Shown here in pieces: positions 8,235-17,176 of a stretch of DNA of 64,000 bases; positions within the stretch are counted from its first letter, which is position 1, and every line of letters begins with the position of its first letter. The notes under the pieces are model-generated. The model was not told where the DNA came from. It was given only the letters and a program-made list of their open reading frames with translations, and searched no databases. The position numbers and the translations under genes were made by a program. This DNA comes from Bacteriovorax sp. MedPE-SWde (lineage in GTDB: Bacteria > Bdellovibrionota > Bacteriovoracia > Bacteriovoracales > Bacteriovoracaceae), in assembly GCA_001874305.1 (NCBI GenBank), contig MPCU01000006.1, positions 186,001 to 250,000 of the forward strand, written 5' to 3'.

Positions 8235-9263
8235 TTAGCTATTAAAGAAGTCTCTTGGTAGATCACCGTCAGTATTAAGCTCTGACATACACTCGGGAAC
8301 AACTCCAGTAGAAGTTAACTCACCATCAATGCTTTCTAAAATAGAAGACGTAAGAATATTATTTCCCTCTAAGCTGTTAATCTCAAGAACCTGTTGAACA
8401 ACTCTGCGCCCGCCAGGCCCACGACCGAGCTGAATAACAAAATCAACCGCCTGAGAGATATGCCTTCTTACAACGTGGTAAGGTATATCAAATCCGGCCA
8501 TCATGAAAAGAGTTTCAACACGAGAGAGACACTCAACAGGAGAATTGGAGTGAATAGAAGTCATACTTCCCTCGTGTCCAGTATTCATTGCCTGAAGTAA
8601 GTCAAAAACTTCACCTCCACGACACTCACCAATAATAATTCTGTCTGGTCTCATTCTTAAAGTATTCTTAACAAGATCTCTAATCGTTATTTTAGTCTCC
8701 CCACCTTCTAGTTTGCTTCCAGCTTCAAGCCTAACAGTATTTGGGTTTGTAATATTTAACTCTAGAGTATCTTCGATTGAAATGATTCTTTGATCAGGTG
8801 AAATTTCTTTTAAAAGCATATTCATAAATGTTGTTTTACCAACACCTGTTCCACCGGAAACTAAGATATTTCTTCTAGAGTGCACGAGCGCTTGAAAAAA
8901 CGGAACCCACTTTTCTTGAATTCCAAAACTCTGAGAATGCTCTACGAGATTAATATTAGTTCTCACGTACTTTCTAATCGTGATCGCAGCACCGTCACTT
9001 GTAAAAGGAGCAAGAACTACGTTTACACGTGATCCATCAGGAAGATTACCATCCATTATAGGATTTTCATGATCACATACTTTCTTATTAAAATCAGCGA
9101 TATCTTTTATAAATCCAAGAAGATCATTTTTCGTTAGACCAACATTTAGCCCAATAAACTCACCTGCTCTTTCAACAAATATATTCTTAGGACCGTTAAT
9201 AACAATCTCATTAATGCCTTTCTTAGTACCTAAGTCTTCTAACATTTTCCATACAGGGTTCAC
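8235..9263 (-). CDS. CpaF/TadA-type secretion ATPase, solitary
   Basis: This 342-residue product belongs to the CpaF/TadA branch of type II/IV secretion ATPases. It shows the family's N-terminal region (INEIVINGPKNIFVERAG), Walker A (GGTGVGKTTFMN, about residue 140), the acidic box (IISIEDTLEL), Walker B (RMRPDRIIIGECRG), and the His box (TGHEGSMTSIHSN). Members drive assembly of Tad or Flp pili. No pilin, secretin or platform protein of the Tad system is nearby, only the unknown gene upstream at 9272-9952. A GTG start follows TAGGAGA. Confidence 0.9.
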   Translation of the reverse strand: MNPVWKMLEDLGTKKGINEIVINGPKNIFVERAGEFIGLNVGLTKNDLLGFIKDIADFNKKVCDHENPIMDGNLPDGSRVNVVLAPFTSDGAAITIRKYVRTNINLVEHSQSFGIQEKWVPFFQALVHSRRNILVSGGTGVGKTTFMNMLLKEISPDQRIISIEDTLELNITNPNTVRLEAGSKLEGGETKITIRDLVKNTLRMRPDRIIIGECRGGEVFDLLQAMNTGHEGSMTSIHSNSPVECLSRVETLFMMAGFDIPYHVVRRHISQAVDFVIQLGRGPGGRRVVQQVLEINSLEGNNILTSSILESIDGELTSTGVVPECMSELNTDGDLPRDFFNS

Positions 9264-9271
9264 AATCTCTC

Positions 9272-9952
9272 CTAGACTAACTTTGAGGTGAATAAATCCT
9301 TTTCACCAATAGATGCACAGTAAGTTAGAAAGTTTGCACACATGGCCTCTTTCTGATCTTCCGACATTTTTAAATATAATGACTCAAACGAGAAGTTCCC
9401 ATCAATAAAGGAATCAAGTTTGTCCTCACCATTAAACTCAATCAAATGATGAATTAATATAATGAGGTAGTCGATACTAATTACTCTTTGAGTATTCTTA
9501 CTTAATATTCTTAAGATCTTCTCATTAGGATAGAGAGGATGATCTTTAATAGAAGATAATCCCTCTTCAATGGAAGATAGTTTAAGATAGAAACCATAAA
9601 GGGAGACTCTTGAATATCCAGAAACTGTAGAAAACCTTAAACTCTTCTCCATCTCAATAATGTCTTCAATAACTTCTAGTCTTACTTGTTGAACATGCTT
9701 TTTCTCGGCCGCAAAACTTACGTAGTATCCCATCATACGATCTCGAATTCCATGCCAACCTAATGTTTTAACATGTGAGTTGATGTCAATATCCTCACCT
9801 CTATTAAGAATTCTATTAAGGATCCCCTTTAAAGATGGGTTTTTGAAAACATAACTTTGTAGGCCAAGGTGATAACGGCTTGTACTTGTCATATCAACTC
9901 GAAGAAGTTGAGTGTAATCGTCTGGCATATCTACAAATGGAAATTCTATCAT
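9272..9952 (-). CDS. Protein of unknown function paired with CpaF-like ATPase
   Basis: The 226-residue product has no signal peptide or membrane segment and no motif that I recognise. It is predicted mostly helical, with a central part rich in Ile, Leu and Glu. The stop is eight bases before the CpaF-like start, so it is almost certainly cotranscribed with and perhaps a partner of that ATPase. The ATG stands six bases after a TAAAAT -10 box and lacks a ribosome binding site. Confidence 0.65.
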   Translation of the reverse strand: MIEFPFVDMPDDYTQLLRVDMTSTSRYHLGLQSYVFKNPSLKGILNRILNRGEDIDINSHVKTLGWHGIRDRMMGYYVSFAAEKKHVQQVRLEVIEDIIEMEKSLRFSTVSGYSRVSLYGFYLKLSSIEEGLSSIKDHPLYPNEKILRILSKNTQRVISIDYLIILIHHLIEFNGEDKLDSFIDGNFSFESLYLKMSEDQKEAMCANFLTYCASIGEKDLFTSKLV

Positions 9953-9958
9953 GAATCT

Positions 9959-9987
9959 ATTTTAATAAACTTTGGCGCTTGCTACAA
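9959..9987 (-). promoter_or_regulatory. Promoter of the 9952 gene, leaderless type
   Basis: On the minus strand TTGTAG, exactly 17 bases, TAAAAT, then six bases to the ATG at 9952. A 5' untranslated region of zero to one base is predicted. Confidence 0.6.
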
Positions 9988-10013
9988 CAAAAGATGATAG
10001 AGATTCACAATTT

Positions 10014-10022
10014 TGCTATACT
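10014..10022 (+). promoter_or_regulatory. Extended -10 promoter, leaderless type
   Basis: TG-C-TATACT is a near-ideal extended -10 element, and the ATG at 10029 follows after six bases (AGATAA). No Shine-Dalgarno sequence is present. With the 9959-9987 promoter it makes a divergent pair in a 76-base spacer. Confidence 0.6.
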
Positions 10023-10028
10023 AGATAA

Positions 10029-10517
10029 ATGAGAATACCTATTTTAGATGAAATCAAACTTACAACAATAGAAATGTCTTCTCTAAGAGACATATTCCTT
10101 AAGCAAAAAGTAGGAAAAACACCTGTTTATTCTGACCTATCACATCTTGGAAAAGATCGCTTAAATGAAGTTCTGACAACGATAGAGCTTGTTTTGAAGG
10201 ACATGAACATTCATGCTAAGTTCCCATTTCCCTACTATATTATTAGTCAACATACGGAAAACATCTCACAACTTCCTACTGTAAAAACTTATGAAGAAAT
10301 TCCTACTTACTTCAAAACAGAAGTTAAGCGTATGTCCAATAGAGAGCAAAAATTGCTCGATAAGATAGAAGTTATCTGCTCACAAATTGAAAATGAAAAT
10401 ATTGATCAAAGATTGCATGAATATAAAATGAATATCCTTCCGCAAAAATTTATAAAATCCCTTGCAAAGGAAGGTCTTTTCCTAGAAACGATCCTAAAAG
10501 AGATCAATGAGGACTAA
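10029..10517 (+). CDS. Unknown cytoplasmic protein
   Basis: The product has 162 residues, without signal peptide or transmembrane segment. It is charged and probably helical, with a Lys/Glu-rich C-terminal half (about residues 105-160). I recognise no family. Its stop overlaps the next ATG by one base (TAATG), so the two unknown proteins are translationally coupled and may act together. It diverges from the CpaF-associated pair. Confidence 0.6.
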   Translation: MRIPILDEIKLTTIEMSSLRDIFLKQKVGKTPVYSDLSHLGKDRLNEVLTTIELVLKDMNIHAKFPFPYYIISQHTENISQLPTVKTYEEIPTYFKTEVKRMSNREQKLLDKIEVICSQIENENIDQRLHEYKMNILPQKFIKSLAKEGLFLETILKEINED

Positions 10518-10894
10518 TGGTTAAGAAGAAATTAAAAGTACCAGAAAGTAAGAAAAAAGATATCCAAGGTTTTGAAGAACTTATGGAAGGCTTTCTTGAG
10601 GAGCAAGAAGAGGTCTTCTACAAGAAACAACTCGCAAATGATAAGAACTATGAGTCATATAAGACTTTCAATCATCTTGAGTTAGAACGAGAAAGAGTAC
10701 AAAAACTAAGCAGCATGCTAAGTAGAAAGATCCCCAATGTTATAGAACACAATCAATCTGGTGAACTTATCGAAAAGTTCACCGTTTATAACTATAATTT
10801 AAAAGAAGAGATCATTTCAGATGTAAAAAGATTTGACTCTATATTCTGTAAAAATATAAGATTACTATTCAATAAATCTTTTAGAGATAAATAA
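10517..10894 (+). CDS. Unknown charged cytoplasmic protein
   Basis: This 125-residue protein is strongly charged, with a basic N-terminus (residues 1-15) and a Glu-rich segment (about residues 20-37) that may form a coiled coil. There is no membrane segment and no recognised domain. It is coupled to the gene before it and is followed after 16 bases by the YtfJ-like gene, which has its own binding site (GAGAGAG), so all three probably lie on one mRNA. Confidence 0.6.
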   Translation: MVKKKLKVPESKKKDIQGFEELMEGFLEEQEEVFYKKQLANDKNYESYKTFNHLELERERVQKLSSMLSRKIPNVIEHNQSGELIEKFTVYNYNLKEEIISDVKRFDSIFCKNIRLLFNKSFRDK

Positions 10895-10910
10895 AGAGAG
10901 AGAGAAAATT

Positions 10911-11423
10911 ATGATAAGAAGTATTCTATTAGCAATAACACTAGTTTTTAACATTACTCTTCACGCCGAGATGCTTACAGCAGTTGAACTTAAGGGTGAC
11001 GATGGAGGAAGACTTGATGGTAAGTCCTGGTCAAGTAGTGAAATTAAAGAGAAAGTCTATGTACTCTTTTATGTAGATCCAGATGAGAAAGAGCTCAATG
11101 AACATGTAGGGCAAGCACTAAAGAAAGAAAAATTCCCTCTGACAAAATATAGCTCTATAGCTGTTATAAATATGGCCGCAACTTGGCTTCCAAACTTTGC
11201 CCTAGAGAGTGCACTAGAGAAGAAGCAAAAGATGTATCCTGATACACTCTATGTTAAAGACTTTAAGAAGGTCCTAGTAGAAAAGTGGAGTATGAAAGAT
11301 GACTCTTCTAATGTTCTCCTCTTTAACAAAAAAGGTGAACTGATCTACAGAATCGCAGGTAAGGCCAAGGACGAACAAGTAAAGCAATTAATAAAACTCG
11401 TAAGAACAAATCTTGATTCATAA
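10911..11423 (+). CDS. YtfJ-family thioredoxin-fold periplasmic protein
   Basis: The 170-residue product has a signal peptide (cleavage near LHA) and then the YtfJ-family pattern: a strand-turn segment VYVLFYVDPDEKELNEH, a central NMAATWLP block, and a C-terminal GELIYRIAGKA stretch typical of a thioredoxin-like fold. There is no CxxC motif, so redox activity is unlikely. The family's function is not settled. It is the last gene before a strong terminator. Confidence 0.8.
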   Translation: MIRSILLAITLVFNITLHAEMLTAVELKGDDGGRLDGKSWSSSEIKEKVYVLFYVDPDEKELNEHVGQALKKEKFPLTKYSSIAVINMAATWLPNFALESALEKKQKMYPDTLYVKDFKKVLVEKWSMKDDSSNVLLFNKKGELIYRIAGKAKDEQVKQLIKLVRTNLDS

Positions 11424-11428
11424 GAAAT

Positions 11429-11452
11429 GGCCCTCAACAGAGGGCCTTTTTT
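11429..11452 (+). terminator. Strong rho-independent terminator
   Basis: GGCCCTC (11429-11435) pairs with GAGGGCC (11440-11446) around the loop AACA and runs straight into six T residues. It closes the 10029-11423 transcript. Confidence 0.9.
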
Positions 11453-11470
11453 ATGCCATAATAAATACCT

Positions 11471-12682
11471 ATGACTAAAACAGTAACAATTATTGGTGGT
11501 GGTCCTGCAGGACTTTTCTGTGCATATATGCTCGTAAAAAATGGCATCCAAGTTGAACTATTTGAAGCGACAAGTGGCCTATGTAAGAAATTCCTTATAG
11601 CGGGAAGCAGTGGGCTCAATCTCACTCATAGTGAAGAACTTAATAAGTTCTCTAAGCGCTATGGTGTCAATAGTCAGTACTTTACATCATTATTAGAAGA
11701 CTTTAGTCCAAAGGATCTTCAAGATTGGTGTGCCGATCTCGATGTTGAGACTTTCACTGGGTCTAGCGGACGAATCTTCCCTACCAAGATGAGTGCGGCA
11801 TCAATGCTTAAGAATTGGAAGGCCCAATTAGATGAATCTCATCTCTTCACATTAAAGACTCAGCATAAGTTTTTAAAATTCATAACGCCCAACAAATTAC
11901 AATTCCTTAAAGCTGGAAAAGATCTAGTTGAAATTGATACTGAGACTACGGTCTTTGCAACAGGGGGATCAAGTTGGAAAAGCACTGGTTCTGACGGTAA
12001 CTGGGCAAATGCCTTTATTGAAAAAGGTATAAAGCTTATCCCATTCACACCTATGAATTGTGGATTTGAAAGGGAATGGTCACAAGAGTTTAAGAAGAAA
12101 ATAGATTCCTCTCCTTTAAAAAATGTTGTTATTCAAGCTGGAAATAGTTCAATAAGATCAGAAATGATGCTTACAATATATGGAGTTGAAGGGACAGGAA
12201 TATACGCCCTCAGCAACCATATAAGAGATGCCATCACTAATAGCGGAAGTACAACTATTTCTCTGGACCTAAGACCAGACTTAACAGAAGAAGAGATTCT
12301 AAAAAGACTTAACAAACCAAGAGGAAAAAACTCATTAACAAACTTTCTTAGAAAATCCCTTAAGGTAACGAATACCGAGTCAGTTCTATTAAGGGAACTA
12401 TTATCTAAAGAAGACTTCCAAGATATAGAAAAGCTCTCAAAAGCATTTAAGAAGTTAGATATTGAGCTTCTTCGGACAAGACCTATCGATGAAGCTATCT
12501 CTACATCAGGAGGAGTTAGCTTTAAAGAGCTAGATGAAAACCTCATGCTTAAACAGTATGAAGGTATTTACATCTGTGGTGAAATGATTGACTGGGACGC
12601 CCCAACGGGCGGTTATTTATTGCAGGGATGCTTTTCAACCGCCTTTAGAGTCGCACAGAGTATTCTTAATAACAAAAAGTGA
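11471..12682 (+). CDS. HI0933/BaiN-type flavoprotein
   Basis: This 403-residue FAD-dependent oxidoreductase begins with a dinucleotide-binding GGGPAGLFCAY motif (about residues 8-18) and has the family-specific LIAGSSGLNLTHSE block (about residues 46-59). The C-terminus carries the second FAD motif (GIYICGEMIDWDAPTGGYLLQGCF). The length and the SGR-IFPTKMSA block suggest the PP_4765-like subgroup, whose substrate is unknown. The ATG has no ribosome binding site; an AT-rich -10-like sequence ends six to eight bases before it. Confidence 0.9.
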   Translation: MTKTVTIIGGGPAGLFCAYMLVKNGIQVELFEATSGLCKKFLIAGSSGLNLTHSEELNKFSKRYGVNSQYFTSLLEDFSPKDLQDWCADLDVETFTGSSGRIFPTKMSAASMLKNWKAQLDESHLFTLKTQHKFLKFITPNKLQFLKAGKDLVEIDTETTVFATGGSSWKSTGSDGNWANAFIEKGIKLIPFTPMNCGFEREWSQEFKKKIDSSPLKNVVIQAGNSSIRSEMMLTIYGVEGTGIYALSNHIRDAITNSGSTTISLDLRPDLTEEEILKRLNKPRGKNSLTNFLRKSLKVTNTESVLLRELLSKEDFQDIEKLSKAFKKLDIELLRTRPIDEAISTSGGVSFKELDENLMLKQYEGIYICGEMIDWDAPTGGYLLQGCFSTAFRVAQSILNNKK

Positions 12683-12684
12683 GT

Positions 12685-12714
12685 AAGAGTAGCTAAGAAT
12701 AGCTAACGACTCTT
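12685..12714. terminator. Possible bidirectional terminator between convergent genes
   Basis: AAGAGT (12685-12690) and ACTCTT (12709-12714) are inverted, with a nested AGCTA/TAGCT arm inside. The hairpin spans the last codons of the leftward symporter and lies just after the flavoprotein stop. The minus-strand copy is followed by a T run. The imperfect stem makes this a tentative call. Confidence 0.35.
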
Positions 12715-14153
12715 CTTTGTTTCATAATCAAGATTGAAACCAGTGCAAAAACGATTGAGCTAATCATTGCGATGGAACTTGATACACTAGGGTTCTCAAC
12801 ACCACAAAAAAGATTCAATATTAAATGCCCAAAAAATCCAATTCCAGAGGCTCCTCCGATAATCCACACAGGTATTTTCCTTGAAAATAGAACACCAAAT
12901 AGTATTGGAACAAATGATGCTGCTGCAAGAGCATATATCCCCTTTTGAGCAAAGAGTCCTACAAGTTTTGGAGGATTCCATGCAAGAACAAATGAAAAGA
13001 GACCAATCAAAATCAATACAACACGTGAAAGCTTAAGTGCTCTGACCTTCTTATCCTCTTCATTGAGGTTCTTTCCAAAGTAGGGAAAATAAATATCATT
13101 AACAACCATTGCTGATAGAGAAACAAGAATACCATCTAATGTTGATAGACCTGCGGCCAAGAGAGTTAGAGTAATAAACACAAGAATATAAGGGCCGAAC
13201 CCACCAGTAGAGAATTCTTGTACTATGTACTCGGTAACAACCATATCCTGTCTAGTGACAACTAGCCCAGAAAGCTTAGCGTAGAAGCCCACAAATAACA
13301 TAAGTCCAAAAATAGTCCCGACTATAAATGTCGTCGAGATAAATTTTGTAACATCCTCATCTTTTTTTATGTAGAGGATTTTGCTAAATATATGTGGTTG
13401 AAACATAAGTGCGAATGTAATTAAGAAAGAGCTAATAAAAACTGAAAAGTAATCATAGTAGAGATTACTATCAGGATTCACAACTGACGCATAATTTAAA
13501 CTTACAGATTTTAATGAATCTATAAAACCACCATCAAAATACTTAAGGCCTGAAGCAAAGAGAAATAAGCTAATAATTACCATCAAGACACCTTGAAATG
13601 TATTTGTATACGCATGGGCATAAGTCCCCCCCATCAGTACATAACTAAATACAAAGAGGAGAGCTGAAATTAATGCAACCTTCTGTGAGATTGGAAATAA
13701 TGAACTTAATAAGATCGAACATCCAACTAAAATCAATACGACAAATGTAACACTTAAGAGATTAATTATTGCAAAAAATAGAGATAGCCCCCTACTTCCA
13801 TATCGATGAAATATCCAATCAGGTATTGTCAGACTTCCCTTTGAGGCCCCTAGTTTTCTAAAGCCTCGGGTAAGTAGAACGAAAGCGGTAATTATTCCAA
13901 AGCTTGCAGCAACTGCATAGTGCAAGTATGCCGATAGACCATGTGTGTAAACAAAACCCGGATTAATAACAAATGTAGCAGTAGATGAAATCGATGCTGC
14001 CATTGTGATACCAATTAAAATTGGACCCATATCTTTATTTCCAATAGCAAAACCTTTCAGATCTTTAGTCTTCTTCATTCCAATATAGGAAAGATAGAAA
14101 GTAAAGGCCACGAAACCAAAGGCTATGAGATATTTAAATATTACTGGATCCAT
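12693..14153 (-). CDS. Sodium:solute symporter (SSS family)
   Basis: The 486-residue protein has about 13 hydrophobic helices. It shows family sequence such as GISMAASISS-like GITMAASISSTATFV near residue 48 and the signature GGTYAHAYTNTFQG (about residues 170-183). The family takes up sugars, amino acids, carboxylates or other solutes with Na+. It is the last gene of a six-gene operon for acyl metabolism, nine bases after the acyl-CoA ligase, so a carboxylate such as acetate, a hydroxyacid or a short fatty acid is the likely cargo. The substrate is inference from context. Confidence 0.9.
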   Translation of the reverse strand: MDPVIFKYLIAFGFVAFTFYLSYIGMKKTKDLKGFAIGNKDMGPILIGITMAASISSTATFVINPGFVYTHGLSAYLHYAVAASFGIITAFVLLTRGFRKLGASKGSLTIPDWIFHRYGSRGLSLFFAIINLLSVTFVVLILVGCSILLSSLFPISQKVALISALLFVFSYVLMGGTYAHAYTNTFQGVLMVIISLFLFASGLKYFDGGFIDSLKSVSLNYASVVNPDSNLYYDYFSVFISSFLITFALMFQPHIFSKILYIKKDEDVTKFISTTFIVGTIFGLMLFVGFYAKLSGLVVTRQDMVVTEYIVQEFSTGGFGPYILVFITLTLLAAGLSTLDGILVSLSAMVVNDIYFPYFGKNLNEEDKKVRALKLSRVVLILIGLFSFVLAWNPPKLVGLFAQKGIYALAAASFVPILFGVLFSRKIPVWIIGGASGIGFFGHLILNLFCGVENPSVSSSIAMISSIVFALVSILIMKQRRVVSYS

Positions 14154-14162
14154 ATAATTCTC

Positions 14163-15668
14163 CTAATTACGATTTGCCATTTCTTTTAGTTGGGCCCTAT
14201 TGATTTTTCCATTAGCTAAAAGTGGAAATTCACTGAGACACTGCACACTCTGAGGTAGTTTATAACGAGATAATTTATCAAATAGCTTTTCACGAATACC
14301 TTCTACTGAGAAGTCAGTCTCCACATCACGACCAATTTGTAGATAGGCGTGTCCAACCTCTCCCCACTTTGAAGACTCTTTTGACACAACAACCGCATCT
14401 TCAATCCCATCAATAGTAAGTAGCTGCTTCTCAACTTCTCCAGGGTAGACATTTTCACCACCAGAAATATACATATCTTTTATTCGGCCAACGACAAAGA
14501 AAAACCCTTCATCATCAAATTGGACAAGATCACCTGTTTTAAAATATTTACCATCGCAGGCATCCTGAAATTTATCAGAGGCATTGAAATAACCACGACA
14601 GAGGTGATCACCTGAAATCATTAATTCTCCAGTTTCCCCTACCTCTACTAATTCTCCACTAGAGTTCTTAACTTGAACTTTGGAGTGAGACATTGGTCTT
14701 CCAATTGAGCCAACCTTACGTAAGGAATCCTTTGCACCAAGTAAGAAGCAGTTTGGTCCAACTTCAGTAAGTCCAAACCCTTGTTTAAAAGGAAGGTTCT
14801 TTTCTTGGTATCTCTCAATCAAATCAACAGGACATGCTGCACCACCTGAAACAAAGAAACGAATAGATGATAAATCATAACTATCAAAATTCTCATTTGT
14901 GGCCATCATTTGAAACATTGTTGGTACACCAAAGTATACTGAAACTCTATTGCCGCTAATTGTCTGTAATACGTTTTGAATATCAAATTTTTCTGCAAGA
15001 ATCACAGTTCCTCCTAAATAAAGAAGAGGAAGACAGAGGACGTTATAGCCACCAGTATGAAAGAATGGTGTCTCAACCATAGTGATATCATCACTTGTAA
15101 GCTTCCAATGATTACATGTCTCAATTTGATTTGTTCTTAACATTTTTCCATGCATCAAGACGCCCTTGGGCTCTCCAGTGCTACCTGAAGTAAATTGCAT
15201 TAGAATATCATCTTCAAGCTCTGCTGCAGTGGCCTCAAACCTCAAAGATAAATCCACATGCTGCATAGACAGTTCATTTATTTTTGTAATATCAAAACAA
15301 TTAAAATCAACATATTTACCAGTGAATTGATGAACAAGAATCCCTTCACTGAAAAGTATTTTTACTTGTACTCTTTTTAAAATACTATTTATTTCACCTA
15401 CAGATAATCTGAAGTTTAATGGAATTAGTATAGCACCAAGCCTTGCCGCAGCAAACATAAGAGACAGGTGCTCAAATCGATTTGAAGCAAGGATAGCTAT
15501 CCTGTCCCCTTTTTTGATACCAGACCTTTCTAAATAGACGGCCCACCCATTTGAAATATCAGAGAGGTCAGAATATGTATAACTACGATTAGTTCTCTGA
15601 TCTATAACAGCTATCTTCTGTGGAAAAGAAGCACTATTGATATCTAAAAAATTAATCCATTTCATCAA
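14163..15668 (-). CDS. AMP-forming acyl-CoA synthetase
   Basis: The 501-residue ANL-superfamily enzyme activates a carboxylate with ATP and CoA. Motifs in order are the P-loop (MQFTSGSTGEPKGV, about residue 165), FGLTEVGP, the TGDLVQFDDEGFFFVVGRIKD hinge region at the start of the C-terminal domain, GGENVYPGEVE, and the catalytic Lys in ANGKINR close to the C-terminus. Chain-length specificity cannot be read by eye. It overlaps the hydrolase gene upstream by four bases, and the symporter follows, so uptake and CoA activation of an acid are coupled. Confidence 0.9.
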   Translation of the reverse strand: MMKWINFLDINSASFPQKIAVIDQRTNRSYTYSDLSDISNGWAVYLERSGIKKGDRIAILASNRFEHLSLMFAAARLGAILIPLNFRLSVGEINSILKRVQVKILFSEGILVHQFTGKYVDFNCFDITKINELSMQHVDLSLRFEATAAELEDDILMQFTSGSTGEPKGVLMHGKMLRTNQIETCNHWKLTSDDITMVETPFFHTGGYNVLCLPLLYLGGTVILAEKFDIQNVLQTISGNRVSVYFGVPTMFQMMATNENFDSYDLSSIRFFVSGGAACPVDLIERYQEKNLPFKQGFGLTEVGPNCFLLGAKDSLRKVGSIGRPMSHSKVQVKNSSGELVEVGETGELMISGDHLCRGYFNASDKFQDACDGKYFKTGDLVQFDDEGFFFVVGRIKDMYISGGENVYPGEVEKQLLTIDGIEDAVVVSKESSKWGEVGHAYLQIGRDVETDFSVEGIREKLFDKLSRYKLPQSVQCLSEFPLLANGKINRAQLKEMANRN

Positions 15669-16474
15669 AGACTCCTCAAAAAGGGAACAATCTCAGTTTT
15701 CACCGTTTGTGGAAACTCTAAAATTGAAGCATGCCCACCGGCCACTATTCTTAATCGATGCTTATATAAACTCTCACGACATGAAGATAACATTTTTTCA
15801 TGAAGGTATGGAGGTGTAAGGACATCCTCTTTACCAGCGATAAAATATATAGGGCATTGAATATCTTCCAATCTAATGTCACCTTCCATTGCACCAAGGA
15901 CAAGGCCTCTTAATACCTTTTCTTCAAGTTCCTCTGCTCTTTCTCTATAGGCAGCGACAAGTTCAGGCCTCTTGTTTACTACTGTTTCTCCCCAGATCCA
16001 TGGAGTAGCAACATCAAAGCGATGATAGGCACCGCCCTCTTCAAAGGCCTTAAGCCAACTCTGTAATTTTAACTTTAATAACTCACTCGGCTTGTCATAG
16101 GTATCACATGCGACAACACCAGAAACACGTGCAGGATGTCTTCTAGAATACTCTAGCGCTATTCTTGCTCCGTTGCTGAGTCCAATCATGCTAAAATTTA
16201 TAATATCTAGTTCTTCAACGAGATCATGTAAATCAGTGACATGATTTTCCAAGCTATAAATACCTTCAGGCCTTGGGCTCTTTCCCTGACCTCGACAATC
16301 ATACCTAAGGATATGAAACTCATCGCCAAGCTGATGAACAACGTCATTATAGCTTTCTAGTGTTGCAAATAAACCATTCACAAGAATCAGCCAATTTGCT
16401 GACTCTTTTGTTGATTTTTGAATATGGTAGTTTAGTTCTAACCTAATACAACTCCCCCATCCACATTCATACAT
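15665..16474 (-). CDS. Alpha/beta hydrolase
   Basis: The product has 269 residues with the hydrolase fold: an oxyanion region NGLFATLESY, YDCRGQGKSPRP, the nucleophile elbow GLSNGAR (Ser near residue 99), the acid in AGKEDVLTPP, and the catalytic His in GGHASILE. The ATG used here overlaps the preceding SDR gene by 37 bases and has a weak binding site; a start nearer residue 14 would also be compatible with the fold. The substrate, probably an acyl ester or thioester, is unknown. Two such hydrolases are in this operon. Confidence 0.85.
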   Translation of the reverse strand: MYECGWGSCIRLELNYHIQKSTKESANWLILVNGLFATLESYNDVVHQLGDEFHILRYDCRGQGKSPRPEGIYSLENHVTDLHDLVEELDIINFSMIGLSNGARIALEYSRRHPARVSGVVACDTYDKPSELLKLKLQSWLKAFEEGGAYHRFDVATPWIWGETVVNKRPELVAAYRERAEELEEKVLRGLVLGAMEGDIRLEDIQCPIYFIAGKEDVLTPPYLHEKMLSSCRESLYKHRLRIVAGGHASILEFPQTVKTEIVPFLRSL

Positions 16475-17166
16475 GTTCCAGTTATAAAACTTGCATCTTC
16501 AGAAGCTAAGAACGCATATGCCGCAGCTATATCCTCAGGTTCCCCAAGTCTTCTAAGAGGTGCTTTTCCTTCCATCATTGTAATAACTTTTTCTGGCATT
16601 TTTCTCACCATTGGAGTTCCAATAAACCCTGGAGCAACAGCATTAACTCTAATACCATCCTTTCCAAGTTCCTTGGCCATTGTTTTTGTCATCGCAATAA
16701 CTCCGGCCTTTGTTGAAGTATAGTTTGCTTGTCCAAAGTTTCCATAATGGGCAACTACTGAAGCGGCATTAAGAATAACTCCGCTCTTTTGCTCTTTCAT
16801 TTTTACTGCACACATTCTAGACAGTTTAAATACAGCAGTTAAGTTTACTGCAATAACCTGATCCCATTGCTCATCAGTCATCTTATGAACAGTGGCATCT
16901 CTAGTAATACCTGCATTGTTGATAAAAACATCAACTCCACTATTAATCTCAGCTTGTATTGCTTCAAGCCCTTGTGGACTTGTTACATTTGCTTGAATAT
17001 AAGTCATTCTCTCAGGAAACATTGCTTTAAGTTCTGACTCTTGCTCAGTTGGCATATCAATAAGAACAAGTGTTGAACCTTCCTTATAAAATCTCTCTGC
17101 AGTTGCTCTTCCAATTCCAGATGCAGCACCAGTAATAATAACTTTCTTCGTATTTAAATCTTTCAT
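16438..17166 (-). CDS. FabG-like short-chain dehydrogenase/reductase
   Basis: This classical SDR of 242 residues has the cofactor motif TGAASGIG (near residue 12), NNAGITRD, the catalytic Ser in ILNAASVVAH, and the Tyr/Lys pair in YTSTKAG. The pattern is that of 3-oxoacyl-ACP or acetoacetyl-CoA reductases and 3-hydroxyacyl dehydrogenases. An ATG 27 bases upstream is in frame, but the ATG at 17166 has a perfect AAAGGAG before it and is preferred. It lies between the KAS III-like gene and a hydrolase, so reduction or oxidation of a 3-oxo/3-hydroxyacyl intermediate is likely. Confidence 0.9.
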   Translation of the reverse strand: MKDLNTKKVIITGAASGIGRATAERFYKEGSTLVLIDMPTEQESELKAMFPERMTYIQANVTSPQGLEAIQAEINSGVDVFINNAGITRDATVHKMTDEQWDQVIAVNLTAVFKLSRMCAVKMKEQKSGVILNAASVVAHYGNFGQANYTSTKAGVIAMTKTMAKELGKDGIRVNAVAPGFIGTPMVRKMPEKVITMMEGKAPLRRLGEPEDIAAAYAFLASEDASFITGTCMNVDGGVVLG

Positions 17167-17176
17167 ATATTCTCCT

